Shown one piece after another: positions 51,410 to 59,215 of a stretch of DNA of 64,000 bases. The DNA is from DATGZX01 sp035296965 (lineage in GTDB: Bacteria; Planctomycetota; Planctomycetia; Gemmatales; Gemmataceae). The position numbers and the translations under genes are program-made. The DNA lies in NCBI GenBank assembly GCA_035296965.1, contig DATGZX010000132.1, forward strand, positions 1 to 64,000, read 5' to 3'. The notes beneath the pieces were generated by a model. That model ran no database searches. It worked only from the letters and a program-made list of their open reading frames with translations, and was not told where the DNA came from. Every line of letters starts with the position of its first letter. The stretch's first letter is position 1.

Positions 51410-51748
51410 TCAGAGCCCAGATCCAGGCAAGGGCAGCAGCGGGACGACCACCATCACGAGGTGTTTGTGTTCGTCTAGGACATACTGCACAACCAAAGGT
51501 GGGACTGTCCCAATCCAGAGCTGCGCATTTTCGAGTCGTAAATCACGAAGAGGTTGGCCGAATTGCGGAAAAATATGAAGGCGATTGTCGATTTCTTTCA
51601 CGGCAGCGAGTGCTTCTGCACCCAATCCACGATTTTTCGCCCTGGCAAGCAGCTGCCGCAGCTCGTTACGCACTCTTTCTGAGTAGGAAACACGATAGGG
51701 AACTGGGCTGGCAGAGGATTCACTCACGGGCAACAGCAATCTGTTCAA
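51410..51748 (-). CDS. RelE/ParE-like toxin candidate
   Basis: A 112-residue protein that resembles RelE/ParE-superfamily toxins: YRVSYSERVRNELRQLLARA is the usual start strand and helix, and PQFGQPLRDLRLENAQLWIG with VVQYVLDEHKHLVMVVVPLL forms the sheet. The toxin family cleaves mRNA at the ribosome or poisons gyrase, but active residues are not clear here. It overlaps the 3' end of the upstream gene by 29 bases, so the pair is translated together in the usual antitoxin-toxin order. The first 16 residues may not belong to the fold. Confidence 0.5.
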   Translation of the reverse strand: MNRLLLPVSESSASPVPYRVSYSERVRNELRQLLARAKNRGLGAEALAAVKEIDNRLHIFPQFGQPLRDLRLENAQLWIGTVPPLVVQYVLDEHKHLVMVVVPLLPLPGSGL

Positions 51749-52274
51749 GCTCTTGGATGAAGTTCCGTAGTTCTACTCCACCCGTTTCGCGCACTTCGCG
51801 AAGGCCCGCGAGGATCTCTTCTTCGCTGAACTGTTGCCGCGCCCATTCCAATATTTCCGGCGCGGTCGCTCCGTTCTTCGAATCTTGAGCATGTTTTGGA
51901 GAGCTGGCGTTCCCGAACATTTCATTGGCCGACCTCGTAGCCGTGGACTCGGCTAACGGATGATCGGGGAGGAGGAAGCCGGACGACTTTGCCAGGAGAT
52001 CAATTTGGGCCAACAATCCATACAGCACAGCCTTGTTCTCGTTGCCCGGCGACTGACTCAACCGATTAGCAGCCGTACTCTGGAGGATTTGGAGGAAACG
52101 CAGCGTTTCCGCGCAAGCTATATGGCCAAGAGCCTTTAGCTGACCGAGCGCTTCGGCCAAAGAAACGTCGCCACTGACCGCGCTGTCAGCCAGACATTTG
52201 AAGGCATGCTCAGAAGACATCGCCAACCCCGTATCGAGACTTATTTGTGCCTTCCCGGATTCTACATCGCCCAA
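51720..52274 (-). CDS. Antitoxin-like partner of the RelE/ParE candidate
   Basis: A 184-residue protein. The first 125 residues are helical (HAFKCLADSAVSGDVSLAEA, LGHIACAETLRFLQIL) and unlike a DNA-binding fold I can name. The C-terminus (APEILEWARQQFSEEEILAG, GVELRNFIQELEQIAVARE) is a short charged helix pair that could wrap the toxin. A start at 52274 or 52220 (MSSEHAF) is possible, and neither has a strong ribosome site. Gene order and overlap suggest an antitoxin, but no ribbon-helix-helix or AbrB motif is seen. Confidence 0.4.
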   Translation of the reverse strand: MGDVESGKAQISLDTGLAMSSEHAFKCLADSAVSGDVSLAEALGQLKALGHIACAETLRFLQILQSTAANRLSQSPGNENKAVLYGLLAQIDLLAKSSGFLLPDHPLAESTATRSANEMFGNASSPKHAQDSKNGATAPEILEWARQQFSEEEILAGLREVRETGGVELRNFIQELEQIAVARE

Positions 52275-52410
52275 CTTAGGATTGGAAGCGGGAGCTAGCG
52301 TGCCGAAATCACCTTCCTGGTCCCCGTGAGTCTTCGGCGCCCGGCTGAAGAAGGCCCCCTAGACAAAATCAACGCAAAGATTTAAAGTAAAGCAACTAAA
52401 GAAAACTGAA

Positions 52411-53697
52411 ATGAGTGCTAAAGTTCCTGAATCGTCTGAGGAGGTCTGTTTGACGACAGCGTTGCTTGTGGAACCAAAAGGTGGGTTCCACGCTTTATCC
52501 CTTTCACCTTCCGTTCTTGCCGCTCTGGCGCGTGCTGGTTACCTTGAGCCAACTCCCATCCAAGCAGTTTTTATTCCCGAGGCGCTGAGCGGACGTGATG
52601 TCATCGGCCAAGCCCAAACCGGGACGGGCAAGACTGCGGCATTTTTGTTGCCGTTTCTGAATCAATGGCGCGACCGCAATGAGCCGGGGCCTCAGGCACT
52701 GGTGCTGGCACCCACGCGTGAGCTGGTCGTTCAGGTCGGCGGCGAAGCTGAGAAACTGGTTCCCAGCCGGCATTGCCGGGCGGTGCCGATCTACGGCGGT
52801 CAGCGTTTTCGCCAGCAACTGACGTTGCTCCAAAAAGGCTGCGCCATCGTCGTCGGCACACCGGGGCGCATTCTCGATCACCTTTCCCGAGGGACGCTAT
52901 CCCTGGGACGGGTTCGCTATGTCGTGCTCGATGAAGCCGACCGCATGCTCGATATCGGCTTCCGCCCGGACATCGAAAGGATTCTGAGGCAATGTCCTCA
53001 GCAACGGCAGACCTTGCTTCTTTCGGCCACGCTGCCGCCGCCTGTATTGCGGCTTGCCCACCGCTACATGTCCGATCCAGTGCACATCAATCTGTCGCCG
53101 ACAAAGCTGACGGTGGAGAACATCCGCCAGTCTTACATCACGGTGGCGGAGGAGCGCAAATTCGAGTTGCTCCTGCGGGTCATCGCTCGCGAGAATCCGC
53201 GGCAATGCATCATCTTCTGTGAGCGTAAACGTTGGGCCGACGAGCTCTACCAAAAACTCCGCGAAGAACATCAGCGGGTCGCCACCATGCACGGCGATCT
53301 CGAGCAGACGCAGCGCAACCGCATCATGCAGGATTTCCGCGACGCCAAGATCGTCTATCTGGTGGCGACAGACGTGGTTGGCCGCGGAATCGATGTGACC
53401 AATATCTCGCACATCATCAATTATGATCTTCCCGAAGACCCGGAGAGCTACGTGCACCGCATTGGCCGGACCGGCCGCATGGGAGCCGACGGCGTGGCCA
53501 TCGCCTTTGTGACCCCGGAGCAGGGAAGGCAGCTTACGGGGATCGAAGGATACATCAACAAGGAATTGGCGGAAGAACGCATTGAGGGCTTCGAGGCCTT
53601 CGAGCGTCGCCTACCGGTTCAGGCAGAAGCCGCGGCGCCGCGACCCGTCGTGCCGGTATTCGGCCGCACGGTCAGACGCTATAGCCGTAGGCTGTAG
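52411..53697 (+). CDS. DEAD-box RNA helicase
   Basis: A 428-residue DEAD-box ATPase. All motifs are present: Q motif EPTPIQA, Walker A AQTGTGKT, PTRELVVQ, TPGRILDH, DEAD (VLDEADRMLDIGFRP), SAT (LLLSATLP), FCERKRWADELYQKL, VATDVVGRGIDV and HRIGRTGRMG. It unwinds RNA or remodels ribonucleoproteins, with no long C-terminal extension (ends RRYSRRL). The N-terminal 25 residues are less conserved, so the exact start is uncertain. The stop codon lies within a REP palindrome. Single gene. Confidence 0.93.
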   Translation: MSAKVPESSEEVCLTTALLVEPKGGFHALSLSPSVLAALARAGYLEPTPIQAVFIPEALSGRDVIGQAQTGTGKTAAFLLPFLNQWRDRNEPGPQALVLAPTRELVVQVGGEAEKLVPSRHCRAVPIYGGQRFRQQLTLLQKGCAIVVGTPGRILDHLSRGTLSLGRVRYVVLDEADRMLDIGFRPDIERILRQCPQQRQTLLLSATLPPPVLRLAHRYMSDPVHINLSPTKLTVENIRQSYITVAEERKFELLLRVIARENPRQCIIFCERKRWADELYQKLREEHQRVATMHGDLEQTQRNRIMQDFRDAKIVYLVATDVVGRGIDVTNISHIINYDLPEDPESYVHRIGRTGRMGADGVAIAFVTPEQGRQLTGIEGYINKELAEERIEGFEAFERRLPVQAEAAAPRPVVPVFGRTVRRYSRRL

Positions 53698-53720
53698 AAC
53701 AAGCTGTCAGCTTGCTCTAC
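53694..53720. repeat. REP-like palindrome overlapping the helicase stop codon
   Basis: GTAGAACAAGCTG at 53694-53706 is mirrored by CAGCTTGCTCTAC ending at 53720, with one mismatch (A/G). It belongs with the palindromes at 3726-3837 and 7301-7352. The TAG stop of the helicase (53695-53697) is part of the unit, so the element may have set the gene's end and may terminate transcription. Confidence 0.65.
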
Positions 53721-53802
53721 GAGAACTGCGATCTGGACTTGAATCACGCATTCTAAAGGCTGGCGCCGGTGCGAGTTTGGTTCAGCCGACTCGATACCGG
53801 CC

Positions 53803-53870
53803 CCATCGCCGAAAAATTCCCGCCCAATTTTTCAAAAAATCTGCGAACCTTTTGGCTCGGCGCTCGTCAG
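53803..53870 (+). promoter_or_regulatory. Sequence resembling leaders of planctomycete ECF sigma genes
   Basis: The AT-rich stretch AATTTTTCAAAAAATCTGCG, followed by AACCTTTTGGCTCGGCGCTC and GTCAGTAGTGT, resembles the leader sequence I recall upstream of many planctomycete ECF sigma factor genes. Here no sigma gene follows directly, so it may be a remnant or a control site for the gene at 54100. Confidence 0.3.
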
Positions 53871-53928
53871 TAGTGTGCGTGGCCCTTTGGTTCACGCTAA
53901 TTGAATCGTATAGCCGAAAAACTGATCG

Positions 53929-53964
53929 TGTACACCTATTCCAATTGCGGAAAATAGGTGTACA
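53929..53964 (+). promoter_or_regulatory. Dyad TGTACACCTATT...AATAGGTGTACA
   Basis: Two perfect 12-base half-sites, 53929-53940 and 53953-53964, are inverse repeats separated by 12 bases. The extended match suggests a dimeric repressor operator or a long RNA hairpin. A TTGACG/TAAAGA-like promoter lies just downstream (about 53984-54010), so the dyad would sit above it. The next start codon is at 54100. Confidence 0.45.
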
Positions 53965-54041
53965 ATCGATTATTGCTTTTGGAGTTGACGTTTTTCGACA
54001 CGATCTAAAGATGAGGTAACTGACTTACGCTTTTTATCTCT

Positions 54042-54058
54042 CCCGAGCGAAGCTCGGG
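54042..54058 (+). promoter_or_regulatory. Leader hairpin before orphan gene
   Basis: CCCGAGC (54042-54048), GAA loop, GCTCGGG (54052-54058) form a perfect seven-base stem, 41 bases before the ATG at 54100. Being between a promoter-like sequence and a good ribosome site, it is probably part of the mRNA leader and may modulate stability or act as a weak attenuator. No riboswitch class is recognised. Confidence 0.4.
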
Positions 54059-54099
54059 GCTTGTTCGAACCTATCTCCTTTGATCTTCGGAGGTCTACG

Positions 54100-54510
54100 A
54101 TGGCCGTGATTAACCGCAACACCCTGGTGCTGAATGGCGTCTCCGTCGTCCGCGACGTTGTGACGGGCACGATGGGCAGCGGCTTTAATCCGGCCGCAGG
54201 GAAGACCCTGGGGATGCCATTCTCGTTGCGACTCCAGTCGCAGTGCTATCCGCTCGCCGAACAGAAACCCGGCAGGCGGCATGACCACGCCGACCAAGAT
54301 GGCGGCGCGGCTGATGCCGCCGACTGGGCCGGTCGGCCCGGATGCAGTTCTCGCGTCCTTGCAAGCCTCCCAGCCTCATGCGCGGGGGCCCTACGCAGCG
54401 ACAGATGTTGGCGTCTGTTAGCCGTGGAAGGGGCCAGAACCCGCATAGAGGCAAGCCCGGTCCGGCTAACACCGGCTGGTGCGGCGCTCTCTGCAAGGAC
54501 GAGGGGATAG
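54100..54510 (+). CDS. Hypothetical protein, orphan
   Basis: An open frame of 136 codons with a very good ribosome site (GGAGG at 54089-54093, six bases before ATG). The first 55 residues look like real protein (MAVINRNTLVLNGVSVVRDV, MPFSLRLQSQCYPLAEQK). From about residue 60 on the composition becomes biased (HADQDGGAADAADWAGRPG) and may not be genuine, so a frameshift near there is possible. An alternative frame gives MTTPTKMAARLMPPTGPVG and ends at about 54420. I do not recognise it. It is preceded by an inverted repeat and a leader hairpin. Confidence 0.4.
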   Translation: MAVINRNTLVLNGVSVVRDVVTGTMGSGFNPAAGKTLGMPFSLRLQSQCYPLAEQKPGRRHDHADQDGGAADAADWAGRPGCSSRVLASLPASCAGALRSDRCWRLLAVEGARTRIEASPVRLTPAGAALSARTRG

Positions 54511-54890
54511 ATTCTTGATCGAGATTCTTGATTGCTGATCGACAGGTCGCCGGAGGCATTGGCTGACTGACGGCCCCGCAGTCAAGAATCAACCATCCAG
54601 AATCTCCGACTCTTTCCCACGCAGCAAAAGACGCGGGCACTCTCTCCGAGAAGACCCAGGCCGCTGTTCTCCGTCCTCGTTCCGTTTTTCCATTCGTCTT
54701 GATGGAAAACCGGCCGGACCAGAACGCAGGCCCAACGATCCCCGGAGTTGCGTTTACCCGACGTCTCCAACTGTCGCAGTCACTGGAAAGCAGAAGCAGA
54801 TCGTCCGCCAATCGCTGATCCTTGGCGAGCATGGCTCTTCTGCAGCGGTGTCGCGAACCCTTGGCATGGATCGAGATAGGAACCAGCAAC
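54511..54890. other. 380-base spacer before sigma factor gene
   Basis: I see no gene here. The duplicated short text GATCGAGATTCTTGATTGCT near 54515 and the remainder are without clear repeats. An upstream in-frame start of the sigma factor at 54822 is possible, but the ribosome site favours 54891. Confidence 0.4.
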
Positions 54891-55493
54891 ATGCTCTGGA
54901 ATGAGATTACAGCAATAGTAGAACGGGCCCGGGACGGTGATCGGTCGGCGTACGGCGAGTTGGTCGAGCGTTTTCAGTCGACTGTCTACGCCCTGGCGTT
55001 GGCCCGCCTGCGCAATCCGACCGAGGCCCAGGAATTGGTCCAGGAAGTGTTCATTCACGCCATGACCAAGCTCGAGCAGCTTCGCGATCCGCATTGTTTC
55101 GCTGGCTGGCTGCGGCAGATTACCGAGCGCATGGCGATCAACCGGCTCACGCGCCGGGGCCCTGTCCATGGTGCCGAGCCGTCGGTCCTGGAGAACGCGC
55201 AGGCCGACGTCACGAGCCCGCTGGAGGACCTTATCCGCACCGAGCAGAAGGCCAAGCTCTGGGCGGGTCTCGAGCGGCTCAAGCCGGTCGATCGCGCGAC
55301 GCTGGTGGCGTTTTACATCAACGGCCGCTCGCTCAAGCAAATGAGCCGCGAGTTCGAAACGCCGATCGGCACCATCAAGCGCCGGTTGCACGTGGCCCGC
55401 AACCGTCTGCGGGAGCACCTGGAGCCGGATGCGGAGCGGCGCCTTCCGAGCCGTCGCACGGAACGTTGCCGTCCTGACGTAGTGTGTGCCTGA
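54891..55493 (+). CDS. ECF-like sigma-70 factor
   Basis: A 200-residue sigma factor. Region 2 is residues of about 18-85 (YGELVERFQSTVYALALARL, EAQELVQEVFIHAMTKLEQL, GWLRQITERMAINRLTRRGP). Region 4 is residues of about 125-175 (LERLKPVDRATLVAFYINGR, EFETPIGTIKRRLHVARNRL). Such alternative factors redirect RNA polymerase to stress or envelope genes. No anti-sigma gene is next to it. The last 25 residues are basic. The ATG at 54891 follows AGGAA. A MITE-like element starts 16 bases past the stop and may serve as terminator. Confidence 0.85.
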   Translation: MLWNEITAIVERARDGDRSAYGELVERFQSTVYALALARLRNPTEAQELVQEVFIHAMTKLEQLRDPHCFAGWLRQITERMAINRLTRRGPVHGAEPSVLENAQADVTSPLEDLIRTEQKAKLWAGLERLKPVDRATLVAFYINGRSLKQMSREFETPIGTIKRRLHVARNRLREHLEPDAERRLPSRRTERCRPDVVCA

Positions 55494-55508
55494 GCACAAC
55501 AGCGGGTG

Positions 55509-55619
55509 GAGCCTGCTGCAAAAGGGGTCTGACCCCTTCCACGAAGGGCGACAGATCCCCAACCAAGTGGAGGAGCAGTGAAGCTTCGTAGGGGGTCAGA
55601 CCCCTTTTTCAGCAGGCTC
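55509..55619. mobile_element. 111-bp MITE-like element, copy 2
   Basis: Begins GAGCCTGCTGCAAAAGGGGT and ends ACCCCTTTTTCAGCAGGCTC, with CCACGAAGGGCGACAGAT and GTGAAGCTTCGTAGGGGG inside. Nearly identical arms to the copy at 44249-44359, with differences in the middle. A target duplication is not certain here: GCGGG occurs at 55502-55506 and 55621-55625, but not directly at the ends. It lies between the sigma factor gene and metK. Confidence 0.7.
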
Positions 55620-55725
55620 CGCGGGCGGGGCAATCGAGGGTTGCAGAAGGAAACTCTGCAATCCTCGGTGCCCTTGCCCACTCTGCCGTTCTTCCCCCGC
55701 TTCCTGCCTTCTGCCTTTCTTTCCG

Positions 55726-55755
55726 TTGCCCTTCCCCGTACTTTATTCCTATAAT
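55726..55755 (+). promoter_or_regulatory. Probable metK promoter
   Basis: TTGCCC (55726-55731), an 18-base gap and TATAAT (55750-55755) form a good sigma-A type promoter. The leader to the GTG start is about 55 bases and shows no S-box/SAM riboswitch structure that I can recognise. Confidence 0.55.
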
Positions 55756-55817
55756 CGTTGTCCGATGAAAGAACTGCGGGCGGTCACGCCATTTGCTTCA
55801 ACATAAGGAATCATCAG

Positions 55818-57083
55818 GTGAGCACGGAGCGATATCTTTTCACGAGCGAATCGGTCTCGATGGGCCATCCTGACAAAGTGGCCGACCAGATTAGCGACGC
55901 CGTTCTCGATTTCTGCCTGGCCGCCGACGCAACGAGCCGGGTCGCCTGCGAAACCATGGTAACCACCGACCTGGTCATTGTTGCCGGGGAAATTACCACG
56001 CGGGCCGAATTGACGCCGGCAACCGTAGATCGGCTAGTCCGGGACACGGTTCGCGACATTGGCTACGTGGATCCAACGATTGGGTTCGCAGCCGACACCT
56101 GCAAGGTGCAATGCCATGTGCACAAGCAATCGCCGCACATTGCCATGGGTGTCGACCTGGGCGGAGCCGGCGACCAGGGCATGATGTTCGGTTTTGCTTG
56201 CGATGAGACGCACACGCTGATGCCACTGCCCATTTTTCTCGCCCACCGCCTAGTCGAGAATCACGCCCGCTTGCGCAAGAGTGGCGAATTGAAATTTATT
56301 CGCCCCGATGCCAAGAGTCAGGTCACGGTCGAGTATGCGGCCGACGGCACGCCCCATCGGATTCACACGGTCGTTCTGTCCACGCAGCATGACACCAGCG
56401 TGATGACAAAGAAAGGCAACCAAGAGTACTTCTCGGACGAAGCCCGCCAGGTCCTCATCGATCGGTTGATTCTGCCCACGCTGAAAGCCGAGCGGCCGGA
56501 TTTGATCAAGGGCAAACTGGTCATGATGAAGCCCGGAGCCACACCGGACCTTCAGGACGAAGATGTCATTACCTGCCATATCAACCCGACCGGATGCTTC
56601 CTGGAAGGCGGTCCGCATGGCGACTGCGGCTTGACCGGGCGAAAGATCATCGTCGACACCTACGGCGGTCGCGGCCGGCATGGCGGCGGCGCTTTCAGCG
56701 GCAAGGACCCGACCAAGGTGGATCGCTCCGCCGCGTACATGGCCCGCTATATCGCCAAGAATGTCGTCGCCGCAGGTCTGGCGGCGGAATGCGAAGTTCA
56801 GTTGTCATATGCCATCGGTTATCCCGACCCGCTCAGCATCTGGGTGGATACGAACGAGACTACCGCGAACGGTCTTACGGACCAGCACATTGCCGATCTG
56901 ATCCGCAAGCACTTCAAGCTGACGCCGCGCGGCATCATCGAAACGTTGAACCTGCGCCGACCCATCTATCGCGAGACGGCCCGACATGGCCACTTTGGCC
57001 GTGAGCTGCCTGCGTTTACCTGGGAGCGGACCGATAAAGCTGAGATATTGCGCAGCGAGGTGGGCGCACCGGCCATGGCATAG
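55818..57083 (+). CDS. metK: S-adenosylmethionine synthetase
   Basis: A 421-residue MetK. SMGHPDKVADQISDAVLD near the start binds ATP and metal. GAGDQGMMFGFACDET (flexible loop before the active site), DEDVITCHINPTGCFLEGGP and GGRGRHGGGAFSGKDPTKVD are diagnostic, and SAAYMARYIAKN follows. It makes SAM from methionine and ATP. The start is GTG at 55818 with AAGGAA upstream; a longer frame to 55758 exists but begins before the leader. An 86-bp palindromic element lies right after the stop, then a flavin reductase gene. Confidence 0.97.
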   Translation: MSTERYLFTSESVSMGHPDKVADQISDAVLDFCLAADATSRVACETMVTTDLVIVAGEITTRAELTPATVDRLVRDTVRDIGYVDPTIGFAADTCKVQCHVHKQSPHIAMGVDLGGAGDQGMMFGFACDETHTLMPLPIFLAHRLVENHARLRKSGELKFIRPDAKSQVTVEYAADGTPHRIHTVVLSTQHDTSVMTKKGNQEYFSDEARQVLIDRLILPTLKAERPDLIKGKLVMMKPGATPDLQDEDVITCHINPTGCFLEGGPHGDCGLTGRKIIVDTYGGRGRHGGGAFSGKDPTKVDRSAAYMARYIAKNVVAAGLAAECEVQLSYAIGYPDPLSIWVDTNETTANGLTDQHIADLIRKHFKLTPRGIIETLNLRRPIYRETARHGHFGRELPAFTWERTDKAEILRSEVGAPAMA

Positions 57084-57085
57084 GA

Positions 57086-57171
57086 AAGGAAAAGGTGTCA
57101 GGACCCTTTTCCTTGCCGGAAGAACGCTCAGAGTGGAGGACGGCTGAAAAGGGTCCTGACACCTTTTCCTT
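57086..57171. repeat. 86-bp element with perfect 26-bp inverted ends
   Basis: AAGGAAAAGGTGTCAGGACC begins the left arm (57086-57111), and the right arm (57146-57171) is its perfect reverse complement over 26 bases, with 34 bases between. Each arm also contains an inner mini-palindrome (AAGGGTCCTGACACCTT). It lies three bases past the metK stop, so it could terminate metK transcription. Similar elements are frequent in planctomycete spacers. Confidence 0.7.
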
Positions 57172-57197
57172 ACGCGCGGCAGTCCTTGAGGTACAGC

Positions 57198-57686
57198 GTG
57201 CAGGTGACGACCGAGGCCGATCGACAGATGTTTGCTGCCCTGGGCCGGGTTCCCAGCGGATTGTTCATCCTGACCGCCCAGAGCGGCATTGCCGAGACCG
57301 GGATGCTTGCGAGTTGGGTGCAGCAGTGCGCCTTCGATCCGCCGCATCTTTGTTTGGCCTTGAAGCGCGACCGCTCGATCGTGGCTTGGCTAGACGATGA
57401 TGCGCCGTTCACGCTCAACATCCTTGACGATAATCAAACCGACATGATCGCTCATTTCGGCCGGGGGTTCGAGCCGGGCGATCCAGCGTTCAACGGGCTG
57501 GAAATTGAGCATGTCGACGGCAGCGGGGCGGTCCTCTGCGAGGCCCTCGCGTATCTCGCCTGCCGAGTCTCCAAGCGCGTTCCGGTGGGCGACCACCTGC
57601 TCTTGCTCGCGCGGGTGGTCAGCGGCAAGGTCTTGAACGAAGGCCAACCCATGGTTCACATCCGCAAGAGCGGTTCCCATTATTGA
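57198..57686 (+). CDS. Flavin reductase-like domain protein
   Basis: A 162-residue FMN-binding protein of the flavin reductase-like (PF01613-type) family: ALGRVPSGLFILTAQSGIAE, GMLASWVQQCAFDPPHLCLA, NGLEIEHVDGSGAVLCEALA and GDHLLLLARVVSGKVLNEGQ. These bind FMN and reduce it or pass electrons from NAD(P)H, often to an oxygenase; relatives with WVQQCAFDPP are linked to flavodiiron proteins. The start could be GTG at 57198 (GAGG upstream), a GTG two codons later, or TTG at 57186. It follows metK and precedes glcD by 45 bases. Confidence 0.8.
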   Translation: MQVTTEADRQMFAALGRVPSGLFILTAQSGIAETGMLASWVQQCAFDPPHLCLALKRDRSIVAWLDDDAPFTLNILDDNQTDMIAHFGRGFEPGDPAFNGLEIEHVDGSGAVLCEALAYLACRVSKRVPVGDHLLLLARVVSGKVLNEGQPMVHIRKSGSHY

Positions 57687-57731
57687 AGGAGCTTCTCTTC
57701 GCGCCTGCCCCGCTTGAGCCGGAATTCTCCA

Positions 57732-59168
57732 ATGGCTATCTCTAGAGCAACCAGCCTCGTCCAGCGCCTGCGCGAAATTGTCGGCGGCGCGGGCCTGTTG
57801 ACCTCCCCCAGCGATCTGCTTGTCTACGAATGCGACGGCTACACGATCGAGAAGAATAAACCCGACGTGGTCGTCTTCCCCACCTCAACGGAAGAGGTCG
57901 TCGAAATCGTCCGCGCGTGCAATGAATACGATGTGCCTTTCCTGCCGCGCGGAGCCGGCACCAGCCTCGCGGGCGGCTGCCTGCCCGTGGGCGGCGGCGT
58001 TATGATCGCGCTGACACGCATGAAGCGCATCCTCGAGGTGAACACGCGCGACCGCTACGCCGTTGTCGAGTCCGGCGTCGTCAATCTCTGGCTGACCAAT
58101 CACCTTAAGCAGTATGGCTATCATTACGCGCCCGACCCTTCGAGCCAGGGAGCCTGCACAATAGGCGGCAATGTTGCAACGAATTCGGGCGGGCCGCACA
58201 CGCTCAAGTATGGCGTGACGGTAAATCACATCCTGGGGTTGGAGTTTGTGCTTCCCGACGGCCGCGTCGTGCAAACGGGCGGCCCGGCGGAGGACAATCC
58301 CGGTTATGACTTGACCGGCGTCATCGTCGGCTCCGAAGGCACGTTCGGCATTGCCACCAAGGCGTGGGTGCGGATCACGCGCAACCCGGAAGCGTACCGA
58401 ACGCTTCTTGGTGTCTTCGAAACGGTCGCGGATGCAACGAATACGATCAGCGACATCATCGGCGCGAGCATCATTCCGGGCGCCTTGGAGATGCTGGATC
58501 AGTTGATCCTGCAAGCTGTCGAAGCAGCTTTCCACTTTGGCTTCCCGCTGGATGCCGGCGCAGTTCTGATCATGGAAGTTGACGGACTGGAGGCGGGTCT
58601 CGAGGCTGATGCCGAGCGTATCGCCGACATCGCGAGGCGTAACCATGCCCGCGAAGTGCGCCGCGCCAATAGCGAAGCGGAGCGGCTGCTGCTCTGGAAA
58701 TGCCGGAAGCAGGCCTTCGGCGCAGTAGGCCGGTTGGCGCCCAGTTACTGTACGCAAGACGGCGTCGTGCCGCGCACCAAGCTGCCGCAAATCCTCAGCG
58801 AAATTCAGCGCATCGGCGCTAAATATCAGCTCCGTATTGCTAATGTCTTCCACGCCGGCGACGGCAACATCCATCCGATCGTGCTCTTTGACGAGCGCGA
58901 TCCCGAACAGGTCCAGCGCGTGTTACGAGCAAGCCACGAGATTCTGGAAGAGTGCCTGCGCTGCGGCGGCAGCGTCACCGGCGAACATGGCATCGGCGTG
59001 GAGAAGATCGATTTCATGCCGAAGCTATTTTCGCCTGAAGATCTCAACATGATGTTGCGGCTCCGGTCGGCGTTCAACCCGGAGGGGCGCTGCAGCCCCG
59101 CCAAGATTTTTCCCACTGCTGGGGCGTGCATCGAACCGAGCAAAGCGGGACGACGCGCCGCCCTGTAA
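57732..59168 (+). CDS. glcD: Glycolate oxidase subunit GlcD-like, FAD-linked
   Basis: A 478-residue FAD-dependent oxidase. PRGAGTSLAGGCLPVGGGVM and PDPSSQGACTIGGNVATNSG are FAD (PCMH) motifs. LIVGSEG-like GVIVGSEGTFGIATKAWVRI follows. The C-terminal half has IANVFHAGDGNIHPIVLFDE (metal and substrate His) and GSVTGEHGIGVEKIDF. It oxidises glycolate or a similar 2-hydroxy acid. The ATG at 57732 was chosen over a TTG six codons upstream. glcE begins 48 bases later and glcF follows, so the subunits form a complex. Confidence 0.9.
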   Translation: MAISRATSLVQRLREIVGGAGLLTSPSDLLVYECDGYTIEKNKPDVVVFPTSTEEVVEIVRACNEYDVPFLPRGAGTSLAGGCLPVGGGVMIALTRMKRILEVNTRDRYAVVESGVVNLWLTNHLKQYGYHYAPDPSSQGACTIGGNVATNSGGPHTLKYGVTVNHILGLEFVLPDGRVVQTGGPAEDNPGYDLTGVIVGSEGTFGIATKAWVRITRNPEAYRTLLGVFETVADATNTISDIIGASIIPGALEMLDQLILQAVEAAFHFGFPLDAGAVLIMEVDGLEAGLEADAERIADIARRNHAREVRRANSEAERLLLWKCRKQAFGAVGRLAPSYCTQDGVVPRTKLPQILSEIQRIGAKYQLRIANVFHAGDGNIHPIVLFDERDPEQVQRVLRASHEILEECLRCGGSVTGEHGIGVEKIDFMPKLFSPEDLNMMLRLRSAFNPEGRCSPAKIFPTAGACIEPSKAGRRAAL

Positions 59169-59215
59169 GAGACCGATCCGGCGTGGGCGCCCCAGCCCGG
59201 CAGAACTGGCTTACC

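Noticed and set aside
55756..55817. SAM riboswitch before metK
   Set aside because: The leader is only about 60 bases and has no core helix pattern of SAM-I, SAM-II or other classes that I know.
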